A stretch of 64,000 nt of DNA from an uncultured Acidobacteriota bacterium. GTDB taxonomy: Bacteria; Acidobacteriota; Terriglobia; Bryobacterales; Bryobacteraceae. The stretch spans positions 94,962 through 158,961 of the forward strand of contig CADEFT010000006.1 of assembly GCA_902826685.1 (NCBI GenBank). Reading direction: 5' to 3'. Below are positions 56,175-64,000 of this stretch, one piece after another (the first letter of the stretch is position 1; each line of letters begins with the position of its first letter). The translations under genes and the position numbers were made by a program. Below the pieces are notes generated by a model. It did no database searches and had not been told where the DNA came from. It saw only the letters and a list, made by a program, of their open reading frames with translations.

Positions 56175-58173
56175 CTTTCTTCACGTATCCGACCACTTCG
56201 GTCTTCACGTACTGCATCTTGACCTTCGGCGGAATCAGGCACACCAGCGTGCCGAGCAGCAGCGATACGAACCCGATCCAGATCCACGAAACCAGCGGGA
56301 ACACGTAGCTCTGCATGGTGGCCGTGCGCGCGCCGCCCGCTTCGTTCACCGCCGCCAGGTTCAGATACAAATCCTCATTGAGGCGCCGCCGGATGGCCAC
56401 TTCCGAAGTCCCGCGGCCGTTCACTTTGTACTTGCGCTGTTCGGGCTCGAGCGTGCCGACCTGGCTGCCGTTCACCGAAACGTCGATCACCGCCTTCTGC
56501 CAGATGTAGTTGTCGTTGTCGCCCACCAGCACGTCGCGCAGCTTGAGGTCATACCGCCCCAGGTGATACGACGAGCCGACCTTCACATCGACGGTGGCAT
56601 CCTTGTTGAACGCCGCGCCGGTGAAGCCGATGAACAGCAGCACCATCGCCATATGGACGATGTAGCCGCCATAGCGGCGCGTATTGCGGTGCGTGAGCTC
56701 AACCATCGAAACAATCAGGTTGCTTCCGCTCTTGGAACGGATCGCCGCCGCGCCCTTATAAAACTCCATCGCGATGGTAGCGGTTACGAACAGGCAGAGC
56801 GCGAACGACATCAGAGCGTAGGGATGATAAATGCCCATCGCCACAAGCGCCACGGTCAGCGCCACGGCGGCCAGCGTCGGCCACCGGAACGCGCGCTTCA
56901 GGCTCTCCCACGATGAGCGCCGCCACGCGATCAACGGCCCCACGCCCGTGAGAAACATCAGGAACAGGCCGATGGGAACGTTCACCCGGTTGTAGAACGG
57001 AGCGTCCACAGTGATCTTCTCACCAGTGACGGCTTCGGAGATGACCGGGAAGATCGTACCCCAAAGCACCGCGAAACAGCTCGCCAGCAATAGCAGGTTA
57101 TTGAACAGGAAACTGGATTCCCGCGACACCACGCTCTCCAGTTGCGCTTCGCTCTTGAGGTAATCCAGCCGGTCGAGAATCAGGTACACCGTGCCCGCCA
57201 CGCCGGTGGCCAGGAACATCACGAAATACTTGCCGATGGGCGACTGGGCAAACGCATGCACCGATCCGACAATGCCCGATCGCGTCAGAAATGTTCCGAA
57301 GATGCACAGGAAGAAGGTGATGGCGATCAGCGCCATGTTCCAGACCTTCATCATGCCCTTCTTCTCCTGCATCATCACCGAATGCAGAAACGCGGTGGCG
57401 GTGATCCACGGCAACAGCGAAGCGTTCTCCACCGGATCCCAACCCCAGTAGCCGCCCCAACCGAGCACCGCGTACGCCCAGCCGGCGCCCAACAAAACGC
57501 CAGCCCCCTGGAAGCCCCACGTAATGAGGGTCCATTTGCGCGTCGTGTGAATCCATGCTTCCCCCGGCTGCCGCGTAATCAACGACGCCATGGCGAAAGC
57601 GAACGGAACCACAAACCCCACATACCCCAGGTAAAGCGTGGGCGGATGGATCACCATCGTCCAGTATTGAAGCAGCGGCTCCATGCCCTGTCCGTCGGGA
57701 ATATCGGCCGGTCCCTTGCCCACCGCCAGCACCTGAAACGGATTCTCCGGGAAGGCAACCAGGAACAGGAAGAACATCTGCGTCACCATCAGAATGGCGA
57801 TGACGTAGCCCATCATGTCGCGAAATTTGCGCCGGTTGGTGAGAACCACGATGGCGCTGTAGCTCGAAAGAATCCAAGCCCACAGCAGCAGCGATCCTTC
57901 CATGCCGCTCCACCAGGCGGAAAACTTGAACACCGTCGGCATCGCCTTGTTGCTGTGGCTGGCCACGTAGGCGTTGCGGAAGTCGTCGGTTAAGAAGGCG
58001 TAGATCAGCAGGCAGGAGGCAGTGGTGAGCAGCAGCCAGATGGCGTACACCGCCCGTTCGGCGCTAAGCGCCACCAGGGGCTTGCTTTTCCACTTGCCCA
58101 CCAGCGCCGCGACAATCGCATACGCCGAGAAACACAATGCCAGCAGGATGGCCAGTGCGCCTAAATTTTCCAT
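56155..58173 (-). CDS. ccmF: Cytochrome c heme lyase subunit CcmF
   Basis: The 672-residue protein has about 15 membrane helices. The WWD domain is WGGYWGWDPVENASLLPW (about residues 231-248), and conserved His residues occur in MVIHPPTLYLGYVG and FLTRSGIVGSVHAFA. The long periplasmic loop after about 530 (DVKVGSSYHLGRYDLKLRDV) is typical. CcmF takes heme from CcmE and joins it to the CxxCH Cys residues. It is 27 bases downstream of ccmE. Confidence 0.95.
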   Translation of the reverse strand: MENLGALAILLALCFSAYAIVAALVGKWKSKPLVALSAERAVYAIWLLLTTASCLLIYAFLTDDFRNAYVASHSNKAMPTVFKFSAWWSGMEGSLLLWAWILSSYSAIVVLTNRRKFRDMMGYVIAILMVTQMFFLFLVAFPENPFQVLAVGKGPADIPDGQGMEPLLQYWTMVIHPPTLYLGYVGFVVPFAFAMASLITRQPGEAWIHTTRKWTLITWGFQGAGVLLGAGWAYAVLGWGGYWGWDPVENASLLPWITATAFLHSVMMQEKKGMMKVWNMALIAITFFLCIFGTFLTRSGIVGSVHAFAQSPIGKYFVMFLATGVAGTVYLILDRLDYLKSEAQLESVVSRESSFLFNNLLLLASCFAVLWGTIFPVISEAVTGEKITVDAPFYNRVNVPIGLFLMFLTGVGPLIAWRRSSWESLKRAFRWPTLAAVALTVALVAMGIYHPYALMSFALCLFVTATIAMEFYKGAAAIRSKSGSNLIVSMVELTHRNTRRYGGYIVHMAMVLLFIGFTGAAFNKDATVDVKVGSSYHLGRYDLKLRDVLVGDNDNYIWQKAVIDVSVNGSQVGTLEPEQRKYKVNGRGTSEVAIRRRLNEDLYLNLAAVNEAGGARTATMQSYVFPLVSWIWIGFVSLLLGTLVCLIPPKVKMQYVKTEVVGYVKKDAPVTK

Positions 58174-58200
58174 AAAGCTCTAAGACTCCCGCAGACGGGC

Positions 58201-58635
58201 TTAGGATACTTTCTTTTCGGTATAGACCGGAGCCCCACCGCCGCCCGGCTTGGCTTCGTACTTCGAAGCGCATTTGGCTTGGATTCGCGTGGCATGGAAG
58301 ACGCCTTCCGGCGTCAGCTTCCCATCCGCCACCGCCTGGGCGCGATCGCGAAACGTATCCGGCAGGGGATCGCTGCCCTGGTAGATCACGCGCAGCTTCT
58401 CGGTCTGCTGGGCCAGCACGAATTCCACTTCCTTGCCCCGCCGCACGATCGACCCGGGCTCCACGTCGCCCGCCACCCGAAGACGCTTCGTCTTCGCTTC
58501 CGGATTCATATCCCGCAGCTCGGAGACCGTCTTATAGTAGGTCTGCGTGTCCTTGATGCCGCCCACCGCCAGCCAGGCCAGCGTGCCGATGATGACGGTG
58601 ATCAGACCCGCGAATTTGACGTATTTGGCGTTCAT
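58201..58635 (-). CDS. ccmE: Heme chaperone CcmE, Cys-x3-Tyr variant
   Basis: The 144-residue protein has one N-terminal membrane helix (about 6-25) and the OB-fold of CcmE (RLRVAGDVEPGSIV, VEFVLAQQTEKLRVIYQG, LPDTFRDRAQAVADG, GVFHATRIQAKCASKYEAK). In most bacteria the C-terminal end carries KHDENY, with the His that binds heme covalently. Here the same place reads KCASKY, so Cys122 replaces that His and Tyr126 is kept. This CxxxY form is known from Desulfovibrio and some archaea, where it is called System I*. A run GGGG and a basic tail finish the protein. First gene of the ccm operon. Confidence 0.92.
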   Translation of the reverse strand: MNAKYVKFAGLITVIIGTLAWLAVGGIKDTQTYYKTVSELRDMNPEAKTKRLRVAGDVEPGSIVRRGKEVEFVLAQQTEKLRVIYQGSDPLPDTFRDRAQAVADGKLTPEGVFHATRIQAKCASKYEAKPGGGGAPVYTEKKVS

Positions 58636-58654
58636 CTTTCGTATACCTGCCTCA

Positions 58655-58660
58655 AGTATA
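58655..58660 (-). promoter_or_regulatory. -10-like element before the ccm operon
   Basis: On the minus strand TATACT lies 19 bases before the ccmE ATG and would place the transcript start near 58648. No convincing -35 is found at 16-19 bases, so this is tentative. The 159-base divergent gap to the YciI-like gene shows no other clear signal apart from AAGGAGAG (58777-58784), the ribosome site of that gene. Confidence 0.35.
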
Positions 58661-58794
58661 GCTCCCTTGTGGAGACCCTTTGTAAGAAGATGTCACGGTG
58701 GCGTGTCTATTCCCGTACGAGGGAATTTTTCCGGCGAGGTGTCGAATTCCGCCATCCCCGTTCGATTCCCAGGCAGAAGGAGAGAATCAAACCG

Positions 58795-59229
58795 ATGCGA
58801 TTCATGATGATCGTTCGCGCAACGAAAGAGTCCGAGGCCGGCGAAATGCCCGAACGGGAGTTGATCGAAGCCATGGGCCGCTACAACGAAGAACTGGTGA
58901 AGGCCGGTGTGATGCTCGCCGGGGAAGGCTTGCAGCCGAGTTCCAAAGGCGCCCGCATCCGCTTCTCCGGTCCGAAGAAAACGCTCATCGATGGACCGTT
59001 CCCGGAAGTCAAGGAACTGATTGCCGGCTTCTGGATCCTGCAGGTGAAATCGAAGCAGGAGGCCATCGACTGGGCGCTGAAGAGCCCTGCGCCGTTTGAG
59101 GGCGAAGCGGAGATCGAGTTGCGCCAGATCTTCGAGACGGAAGACTTTTCGCCGGACATTCTGACGCCGGAAGAAGCGGCCAGAGAGCAGCGCCTGCGCG
59201 AGCAGATCGCCGCCCGCGGCGGACGGTAA
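58795..59229 (+). CDS. YciI-like (DGPF-domain) protein
   Basis: The 144-residue protein has the DGPF motif in LIDGPFPEVKELIAGFWILQV (about 64-84), a start of MRFMMIVRATKESEAGE and a charged C-terminal helix. YciI/DGPF proteins have a ferredoxin-like fold and are often co-encoded with ECF sigma factors; none is present here. Function is unknown. A good ribosome site (AAGGAGAG) precedes ATG 58795, so the upstream extension of the frame is not used. It is followed 16 bases later by a PhnB-like gene with its own AAGGAGAG. Confidence 0.85.
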   Translation: MRFMMIVRATKESEAGEMPERELIEAMGRYNEELVKAGVMLAGEGLQPSSKGARIRFSGPKKTLIDGPFPEVKELIAGFWILQVKSKQEAIDWALKSPAPFEGEAEIELRQIFETEDFSPDILTPEEAAREQRLREQIAARGGR

Positions 59230-59245
59230 AAAAGGAGAGTAGAAG

Positions 59246-59740
59246 ATGAAGCCCAAAAACACGATTTGCCTGTGGTTCGATAAAGACGCCCATGAGGCCG
59301 CCCAGTTCTATGCCGCGACCTTTCCGGACAGCAAGGTCACCGGGGTTCACAAAGCCCCCGCCGACTTTCCGGGCGGCAAAAAAGGGGATGAGCTTACGGT
59401 CGAGTTTACCGTTTTGGGCATCCCCTGCCTTGGTCTGAACGGCGGCCCTGCATTCAAGCAAAGCGAGGCTTTCTCTTTCCAGATCGCCACGGACGATCAG
59501 GAAGAAACGGACCGCTACTGGAACGCCATCGTGGGCAATGGAGGCCAGGAAAGCCAGTGCGGTTGGTGTAAGGACCGCTGGGGCCTTTCCTGGCAGATCA
59601 CTCCCCGCGCGCTGGCCGAGGCGATGGCCGCTGGTGGCGACCAGGCCAAGCGCGCTTTCGCGGCGATGATGACGATGCGGAAAATCGACATCGCCGCGAT
59701 CGAGAAAGCGCGGCGCGATGACGCGATCCCATATACTTAA
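59246..59740 (+). CDS. PhnB-like (3-demethylubiquinone-9 methyltransferase-fold) VOC protein
   Basis: The 164-residue protein reads KNTICLWFDKDAHEAAQFYAATFPDSKV, GLNGGPAFKQSEAFSFQI and CGWCKDRWGLSWQITPRAL, which is the PhnB/UbiG-like VOC fold. In proteins of this group the name refers to the fold, not to methylation; most have unknown roles or act as glyoxalase-like hydrolases. Pairing with a YciI-like gene is common in soil bacteria. It ends five bases before the nuclease gene. Confidence 0.87.
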   Translation: MKPKNTICLWFDKDAHEAAQFYAATFPDSKVTGVHKAPADFPGGKKGDELTVEFTVLGIPCLGLNGGPAFKQSEAFSFQIATDDQEETDRYWNAIVGNGGQESQCGWCKDRWGLSWQITPRALAEAMAAGGDQAKRAFAAMMTMRKIDIAAIEKARRDDAIPYT

Positions 59741-59745
59741 GTCCG

Positions 59746-60624
59746 ATGAAGCAGGGCAAGGAAAGCCGTTCTCCTGAGGAAGAGCGCGCCCTCGAAAAGC
59801 TCTACGGCTCAAAGCACGGCACGGAGGAGCACCGGCGCAATGAACAGGCGTTCAACGATCTGCGCAAGGGGCGCCTGGAAAGCGAAGGCCGCGGCGCTGA
59901 GTGGCGGTACCAGAAGGATGTTCGCCACCAGTTCGAGTACGGCGAGCAAAAAGACGCCAGCGGAGAAGTGACCCATCAGACCGCGCGAACCAAGCCAGGG
60001 CATCACCTCCACAAGTCGGAGGATGTCATCAACTGGCGCCACACCGAAGCCGGCGAGGCGGCCGATGCCCGCGCCCGCAAAATGTCCAAACAGACCGGAG
60101 ACGACGCCGGCCACCTGATCTCACCGGAACACGGAGCCGATCCCGGCGACAGCCGCAACATCGCCCGGCAAAACTTCCTGCAGAACCAGGGCGGTGGAAC
60201 GTGGCACAACCAGGAACGGCAGATCAGCCACGACGTGAACCAGAGCGGCAAGCGCGTGGGCATGTCGGTCGAGATCCAGTACAACGCGGACAAACACGGC
60301 GATCGCCCATTTAATCGCAAGGTGGGAACCTGGCAGCAGGATGAGAAAGGCAATACCGTTACGGGCTCCAAGCAGTCGGTCGAATACGGCAACTTCACCA
60401 CGAAGGAAGTTCGCGCCCGCCAGGACGGGACCTTTCAGAAGGGCACGTCCGCGGAGCTGCGCCAGGAAGGGTACCAGCAACAACGCGAAGTTCGCGAGGC
60501 GCAGCAGTCGCCCGATGTCGGGAAGCAGCGCGCGGAGTGGGCCGAGCTGAAGCGAACCCGGGACAAAGACAAAATGCGGGAGCGCGTAGCGGGTAAGGAA
60601 GCGGCGCCCGAAAAACAGCGCTAG
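59746..60624 (+). CDS. Stand-alone Endonuclea_NS_2-type nuclease, polymorphic-toxin-like
   Basis: The 292-residue protein has a very charged, helical N-terminal half (about 1-110). The nuclease core follows: DDAGHLISPEHGADPGDSRN (about 117-136), where the catalytic His should be in AGHLI and the metal-binding Asn in SRNI, then GGGTWHNQERQ and the strand KRVGMSVEIQYN. This matches the DRGHLI...GGSGD..NLV...N.G.W...E pattern of toxin-associated DNA/RNA non-specific endonucleases. The C-terminal part (about 225-292) is highly charged, with many Gln and Arg. No signal peptide or secretion-linked N-terminal domain is recognisable, so delivery or a role inside the cell is open. No clear immunity gene is adjacent; the next gene is a ParB-like mini-protein on the other strand. 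Confidence 0.65.
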   Translation: MKQGKESRSPEEERALEKLYGSKHGTEEHRRNEQAFNDLRKGRLESEGRGAEWRYQKDVRHQFEYGEQKDASGEVTHQTARTKPGHHLHKSEDVINWRHTEAGEAADARARKMSKQTGDDAGHLISPEHGADPGDSRNIARQNFLQNQGGGTWHNQERQISHDVNQSGKRVGMSVEIQYNADKHGDRPFNRKVGTWQQDEKGNTVTGSKQSVEYGNFTTKEVRARQDGTFQKGTSAELRQEGYQQQREVREAQQSPDVGKQRAEWAELKRTRDKDKMRERVAGKEAAPEKQR

Positions 60625-60634
60625 GATGGCCCGA

Positions 60635-60880
60635 TTAGTCTTCCCGAGCGATGATCTCTCGCGGCAGCGCGTCGACATTCTCGCCGCGCCTCCTCAGCAC
60701 ATGTATCCGATGGTGGCCGTCAAGAATGGTGCCATCCGGCCTCGCCTTTAGACAATGCAATTGTCCCGGCGCCAGTGACCGTTTCAGTTCCTCGTCTGAA
60801 ATCCGCTCTAACGCGACTATCTTCGCCAGGCTCAGTGAACTGATTGGATGGAGCGGCCTCAAAGGAGGTTGCGAACTCAT
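60635..60880 (-). CDS. ParB-like mini-protein, 81 aa
   Basis: The 81-residue protein ends in ILDGHHRIHVLRRRGENVDALPREI, the box II region of ParB N-terminal domains, preceded by strands like PISSLSLAKIVALERIS. It is a single ParB-nuclease-like module without the helix-turn-helix. The ATG at 60878-60880 overlaps the stop of the phosphatase gene (ATGA), so the two are co-translated; a longer start at 60919 would overlap that gene by 43 bases. ParB N-domains hydrolyse CTP or act as nucleases; which, if either, applies here is unknown. Confidence 0.7.
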   Translation of the reverse strand: MSSQPPLRPLHPISSLSLAKIVALERISDEELKRSLAPGQLHCLKARPDGTILDGHHRIHVLRRRGENVDALPREIIARED

Positions 60881-61383
60881 GGCGAAGCGGTCACGATCCC
60901 GGCGTAGTGGTCGATCCATTGCCGCTGCTCGGATGTTTCAGGAATGGCGGTGCCACGCGCCGCACTCAAACGGCTCACGGCGGTTTGAGAATCGATTCCC
61001 TTGGCCACGAACAGGCAAGCGGCAACCAGCCCTGTACGCCCTATCCCCTGTCTGCAATGCAAGACCACATTGCGGCCCATCGCGAGTTCGGCTTCAAGCC
61101 TTGCCAGTCCCTTGGCAAGACCGGCTTCGGAATCCGGAACCTGCCGGTCTGGTATGGGGTAGGAAAGAAATTCCATGTCGTGCGCACGGGCGGCCGCCCT
61201 CTCTTCCGTCAATTCGAGGTCTACCTCTTCCTCGGCCGTCAACAGGGAAAACACGGTATCCACGCCCTCGCGCCGCCAGCTCGCGATTTCATCCTCGATC
61301 CAGTCCCCACCACGAGGCCGGGCGGCCAACGCCAGGTTTCCAGGCCATGGGCCGTCTACCCAATGAAGTTTCGTTCCCACCAT
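60877..61383 (-). CDS. Dual-specificity / tyrosine phosphatase-like protein
   Basis: The 168-residue protein has the Cys-x5-Arg loop HCRQGIGRTG (Cys110, Arg116), the general acid candidate Asp79 in PIPDRQVPD and FSLLTAEEEV before it, as in cyclin-dependent kinase inhibitor 3-like and DSP-type bacterial phosphatases. It is cytosolic. ATG 61383 is used; a TTG one codon earlier is possible. It follows plsX by three bases and overlaps the ParB-like gene. Confidence 0.82.
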   Translation of the reverse strand: MVGTKLHWVDGPWPGNLALAARPRGGDWIEDEIASWRREGVDTVFSLLTAEEEVDLELTEERAAARAHDMEFLSYPIPDRQVPDSEAGLAKGLARLEAELAMGRNVVLHCRQGIGRTGLVAACLFVAKGIDSQTAVSRLSAARGTAIPETSEQRQWIDHYAGIVTASP

Positions 61384-61386
61384 CAA

Positions 61387-62394
61387 CTACTCCCAGGACT
61401 GCTGCTTCAGCTCTTCCTCAATCCGCTCCTGCACTTTGCCGCCCGCAAATTCCGCCGCCACCCGAATGGCGTTCTTCATCGCATTCGCGTTCGAGCGCCC
61501 GTGGCAGATAATGCAAATGCCGCGCACCCCAAGCAGCGGAGCGCCGCCGTATTCGGAATAATCCAGCCGCTTCTTGAAATCGGCATAGGCCGCGCGCGAA
61601 AGCACGTAGCCGATCTGCCGCGTAATGGTCGCTTTCAAGGATTCCTGCAGCATCCCCTTGAACACGTCCACCAAACCCTCGCTCACCTTCAACGCGACGT
61701 TGCCAATGAAGCCGTCGCAAACGATCACGTCCACCGCGCCCGAATAAACGTCGCGGCCTTCCACGTTGCCGATAAACCGGATCGGCAGCTTCTTGAGCAG
61801 CGGGGTGGCCGAGCGGGTCAGTTCGTTGCCCTTGTGCTCTTCTTCGCCGATCGAAAGAAGGCCCACCTTCGGCTCGCGTACGTGGAAGATCAGACGGGAA
61901 TAGATCTCGCCCATCAGGGCAAACTGCGCGAGCATTGCGGGCGAGCAATCGACGTTCGCCCCAACGTCCACCACCACCACCGGCGAGCCTTTCAGAGTCG
62001 GGAACGCCGAAGCGAGCGCCGGCCGGTCCACGCCCTTCACCACGCCCTGCACCATTTTGGCCGTGGCCATCACAGCGCCGGTGTTGCCCGCCGACACCAC
62101 ACCCTGCGCCACTCCGTCGCGTACCAAGCGCGACGCCACCCGGATGGAACTGTCTTTTTTGGCCCGCATCGCCTTGGCCGCGCTGTCGTCCATGGTGATG
62201 ACTTCGCTGGCATGCTGGACGCGGATGGGCAGGCTCCGCCATTCCGGAAACTCATCCAGTTCCCGTTCGACCAGGTCTTGCTTCCCAACGAGGATTACTT
62301 CGACCGGTAGGCTCTTAACCGCGCGGATCGCCCCCTCGACTTCCGCCTTGGGGGCATGGTCGCCCCCCATGGCGTCGACCGCAATGGTGACCAT
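61387..62394 (-). CDS. plsX: Phosphate acyltransferase PlsX
   Basis: The 335-residue protein begins [15 protein letters not shown] and contains [40 protein letters not shown] [38 protein letters not shown] and [20 protein letters not shown]; it is a complete PlsX. It makes acyl phosphate from acyl-ACP for phospholipid synthesis. The start lies 14 bases after the rpmF stop in the widespread DUF177-rpmF-plsX order. Confidence 0.96.
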   Translation of the reverse strand: MVTIAVDAMGGDHAPKAEVEGAIRAVKSLPVEVILVGKQDLVERELDEFPEWRSLPIRVQHASEVITMDDSAAKAMRAKKDSSIRVASRLVRDGVAQGVVSAGNTGAVMATAKMVQGVVKGVDRPALASAFPTLKGSPVVVVDVGANVDCSPAMLAQFALMGEIYSRLIFHVREPKVGLLSIGEEEHKGNELTRSATPLLKKLPIRFIGNVEGRDVYSGAVDVIVCDGFIGNVALKVSEGLVDVFKGMLQESLKATITRQIGYVLSRAAYADFKKRLDYSEYGGAPLLGVRGICIICHGRSNANAMKNAIRVAAEFAGGKVQERIEEELKQQSWE

Positions 62395-62408
62395 AGAAGG
62401 CGGTTGGC

Positions 62409-62588
62409 TTATTGCTCGACTTCGATAACTTCCCGGCCTTTGTACATGCCGCAGTTGGGGCACACACGGTGGGGCAGCTTCTTTTCCCCGCACTTGGGAC
62501 AATCCGATTGCGACGCGGGGCGGAGAAAGTCGTGCGCCCGGCGCGTCGCCGTCCTTTCGGCGGAGTGTCTACGTTTTGGATTCGGCAT
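62409..62588 (-). CDS. rpmF: Ribosomal protein bL32
   Basis: The 59-residue protein begins [20 protein letters not shown] and has two zinc CxxC pairs, CPKCG (Cys30, Cys33) and CPNCG (Cys43, Cys46), then [12 protein letters not shown]. It is a normal bL32 of the zinc-binding type. It lies between DUF177 and plsX, as in most bacteria. Confidence 0.97.
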   Translation of the reverse strand: MPNPKRRHSAERTATRRAHDFLRPASQSDCPKCGEKKLPHRVCPNCGMYKGREVIEVEQ

Positions 62589-62618
62589 TCAATCTTTCCT
62601 TTTAGTTGGACGAATCTT

Positions 62619-63143
62619 TTAGCTTACCAAGTTCCGCAGCGCCTTCCAGCGATCGTCGCCCGCCTTCACCGCGCACGAACAGGCAGTCTCGTTCCGGTTC
62701 TGCCCGCAGGACGGGCAAATCCCTTTGCACTCCGGCTTGCAGACCATCTGCATGGGCAGCGCCAGGAGGATAAACTCGCGAAGGACGTCCTCCAGTTCGA
62801 GGCCGTCGCCTTCATAAAAACCAATCTCTTCTTCCCCGGAAGCGATCTCCGCGTCTTCCTCGTCCGGCACCGCTTTCGCAGGCCGGTAGAACAGATCGAA
62901 GTCCGAGCCGATACGAAACGCGGCGGGCTCCAGGCACCGGTCGCAAGCGCTACCCACCTCGGCCTGAAGATAACCCTTGATCCGGATCTCGCCCAGCGTG
63001 TGCGGCAGCAGTTCCACGACGCCATTGGCCTTCAACACGCCGTTCTGGTGCAGCGCGGGATCCAGAAAGTCGATTTCCCCCGGTGGAAAATCCACATCAA
63101 AATGGATTTTCCGCAGCTCCAGATCTTGTACGGAAAAGAACAC
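62619..63143 (-). CDS. DUF177 (YceD-like) protein
   Basis: The 174-residue protein has the DUF177 signature SACDRCLEPA (about 82-91), a following acidic stretch (PDEEDAEIASGEEEIGFYEGDGLELEDVLREFILLALPM) and a Cys-rich end CKPECKGICPSCGQN. YceD-type proteins are linked to 23S rRNA accumulation and processing and always precede rpmF. A GTG start at 63143 follows GGGAG by about eight bases; the frame extends to an ATG at 63194, giving 17 more residues of doubtful value. Confidence 0.9.
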   Translation of the reverse strand: MFFSVQDLELRKIHFDVDFPPGEIDFLDPALHQNGVLKANGVVELLPHTLGEIRIKGYLQAEVGSACDRCLEPAAFRIGSDFDLFYRPAKAVPDEEDAEIASGEEEIGFYEGDGLELEDVLREFILLALPMQMVCKPECKGICPSCGQNRNETACSCAVKAGDDRWKALRNLVS

Positions 63144-63205
63144 GAACGTCTCCCACCCCGGGGACCCGGTTACTAAACTTCGAGTATACCGCACGCAGGA
63201 GGCGA

Positions 63206-63568
63206 TTACCGTTTGCGGCTCTTCTTGGCCTCGTTCTGAGCGATGCGGGCTTTCACCAGGCGCTTGAGCAGCGCGCCCGGAATCGGCCTGCCGACGGGAA
63301 ATCGGATGGTGCCCTTTGAAAGCTCGTACTTCTCAAACCCGGTGGGGAACTGTTCCATCACCGATGGATTGAATGGAAACAGGCTGCAATGGCTCTCGAA
63401 GGCCGCGAAGCCGATCAGAGGGCCGTTGTAGTGAAATGTGGGCACGCGATAGCTGAACGTCTCGGTGGTTCCCTCGGGCACCACCGACCGGATGACGCCG
63501 CACATTTTGGTTAAGGTCGTCCGCGCCGGCTCGGGCACTCCGGCCAGGTAATCGTCGATCACGCTCAC
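63206..63568 (-). CDS. DUF1801 (YdhG-like) protein
   Basis: The 120-residue protein has the DUF1801 pattern: VIDDYLAGVPEPARTTLTKMCGVIRSVVPEG, TFSYRVPTFHYNGPLIGFAAFESHCSLFPF and LSKGTIRFPVGRPIP. These small proteins have a frataxin-like fold and are suggested iron-chaperone or unknown-function proteins. GTG 63568 overlaps the transglycosylase stop (GTGA). A gap of 62 bases separates it from the DUF177 gene. Confidence 0.88.
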   Translation of the reverse strand: MSVIDDYLAGVPEPARTTLTKMCGVIRSVVPEGTTETFSYRVPTFHYNGPLIGFAAFESHCSLFPFNPSVMEQFPTGFEKYELSKGTIRFPVGRPIPGALLKRLVKARIAQNEAKKSRKR

Positions 63569-64000
63569 GGCCGCTCCGCCGAAGTCTTGCGATAGGCATC
63601 GACGATCTTGTGAACGTATAGCTGCGTCTCGCGATAGGGAGGCACTCCGTTGTAGCGGTCCACCGCGCCGGGACCGGCGTTATAGGCGGCCAGCGCGCGC
63701 CGCAATTGATCGGGATGGTCTTTGTATTTCAGCAGCAGGTCGCGCAGATAGCGTGTGCCCGCCTCCACGTTCTGAACGGGGTCGTGAGGATCGGCATTGA
63801 GGCTGGCCGCCGTTTCCGGCATCAACTGCATCAGTCCTATAGCGCCCTTGGGCGAGCGGGCATGGACCTGGTAGTTCGATTCGGCCTTCGCCACCAGGTG
63901 CAGAAACTCGCGTGGAATACCGCTATCGTCGGCCGCGCGGTCGATCAGTTCCTTCGGGCTGAGGGGCTTTGCGGCCTCGGGTAAGGTCTTCACCGGTTCC
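63565..64000 (-). CDS. Lytic transglycosylase (SLT domain), 5' end beyond the window
   Basis: About 145 C-terminal residues are visible. The SLT domain is complete: catalytic Glu in VAKAESNYQ, GAIGLMQLMPETAA and AAYNAGPGAVDRYNGVPPY, then the usual final helix. It cleaves peptidoglycan between MurNAc and GlcNAc. A GTG at 63993 could serve as a start, but a signal peptide would be expected and is missing, so the gene most likely continues past the right edge. Confidence 0.85.
   Translation of the reverse strand, partial: EPVKTLPEAAKPLSPKELIDRAADDSGIPREFLHLVAKAESNYQVHARSPKGAIGLMQLMPETAASLNADPHDPVQNVEAGTRYLRDLLLKYKDHPDQLRRALAAYNAGPGAVDRYNGVPPYRETQLYVHKIVDAYRKTSAERP

Noticed and set aside
58740..58785. 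T-arm-like sequence GTTCGATTCCC suggesting a tRNA end
   Set aside because: The bases before it do not pair with those after it, and no acceptor, D or anticodon arms precede it. It is the leader of the YciI-like gene.

Overview
The window reads as chromosomal DNA of a GC-rich, Gram-negative soil-type bacterium, most likely an acidobacterium of the Solibacter/Bryobacter kind. That placement is inferred from gene content: a PSD1/DUF1549-DUF1553 cytochrome protein paired with a DUF1501 protein, an astacin protease with a BACON-like tail, a cytochrome c / copper-monooxygenase-like fusion, a HipA_2-type kinase-like protein, a beta-propeller sensor and a Ccm (System I) cytochrome c operon. Genes are tightly packed. 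ATGA/GTGA/TTGA stop-start overlaps are common, and six convergent pairs overlap at their 3' ends. I see no tRNA, rRNA, CRISPR array, phage or insertion sequence.

Layout. 1-2.4 kb: end of a PPOX-family flavoprotein gene, a small conserved-looking protein, a HipA-like protein and a ThiO-like oxidase. 2.43-3.43 kb: the only long gene-free stretch. It carries a sigma70-type promoter at the right distance from a roughly 690-nt segment packed with hairpins and closed by an 11-bp long-range helix, a strong candidate for a large structured non-coding RNA. 3.4-12 kb: secreted astacin protease, hybrid histidine kinase, secreted ExeM/NucH nuclease with a dockerin-like tail, and a patatin lipase. The nuclease/patatin junction has been tandemly duplicated. 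12-20.4 kb: secreted PIG-L deacetylase, a 43-residue membrane protein and a sodium/solute symporter in one coupled unit, then an NtrC-type regulator and its PDZ-containing sensor kinase. 20.7-24 kb: secreted beta-propeller, an orphan-looking protein and an isolated type VI secretion tssK. 23.8-29.3 kb: a coupled operon mazG - GNAT - OSBS/N-acylamino-acid racemase - DMT exporter - MFS - SDR, which resembles the N-succinylamino acid racemase route.

29-46 kb: sulfatase, amidohydrolase with an NhaR-type regulator, alpha/beta hydrolase, cytochrome/monooxygenase fusion, SDR and a propeller-PAS sensor with no kinase domain. Then comes a minus-strand operon PSD1 - DUF1501 - SMP-30 lactonase - L-fuconate dehydratase-like enolase, probably for sugar or sugar-acid breakdown. 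45.6-52 kb: M14-type deacylase, DNA polymerase III delta', glycogen branching enzyme, adenosine deaminase-family protein and a RspA/ManD-like dehydratase. 52.1-58.7 kb: a ccmE-F-H-(zinc ribbon)-(carboxypeptidase-regulatory-like)-A-B-C-D operon. Its CcmE has the Cys-x3-Tyr heme site instead of the usual His. 58.8-64 kb: YciI-like and PhnB-like proteins, a stand-alone polymorphic-toxin-type nuclease, then a minus-strand lipid/ribosome group (DUF177 - rpmF - plsX - dual-specificity phosphatase - ParB-like mini-protein), a DUF1801 protein and the end of a lytic transglycosylase gene cut by the window edge.

All calls come from reading the sequence and its translations. No database search was run.
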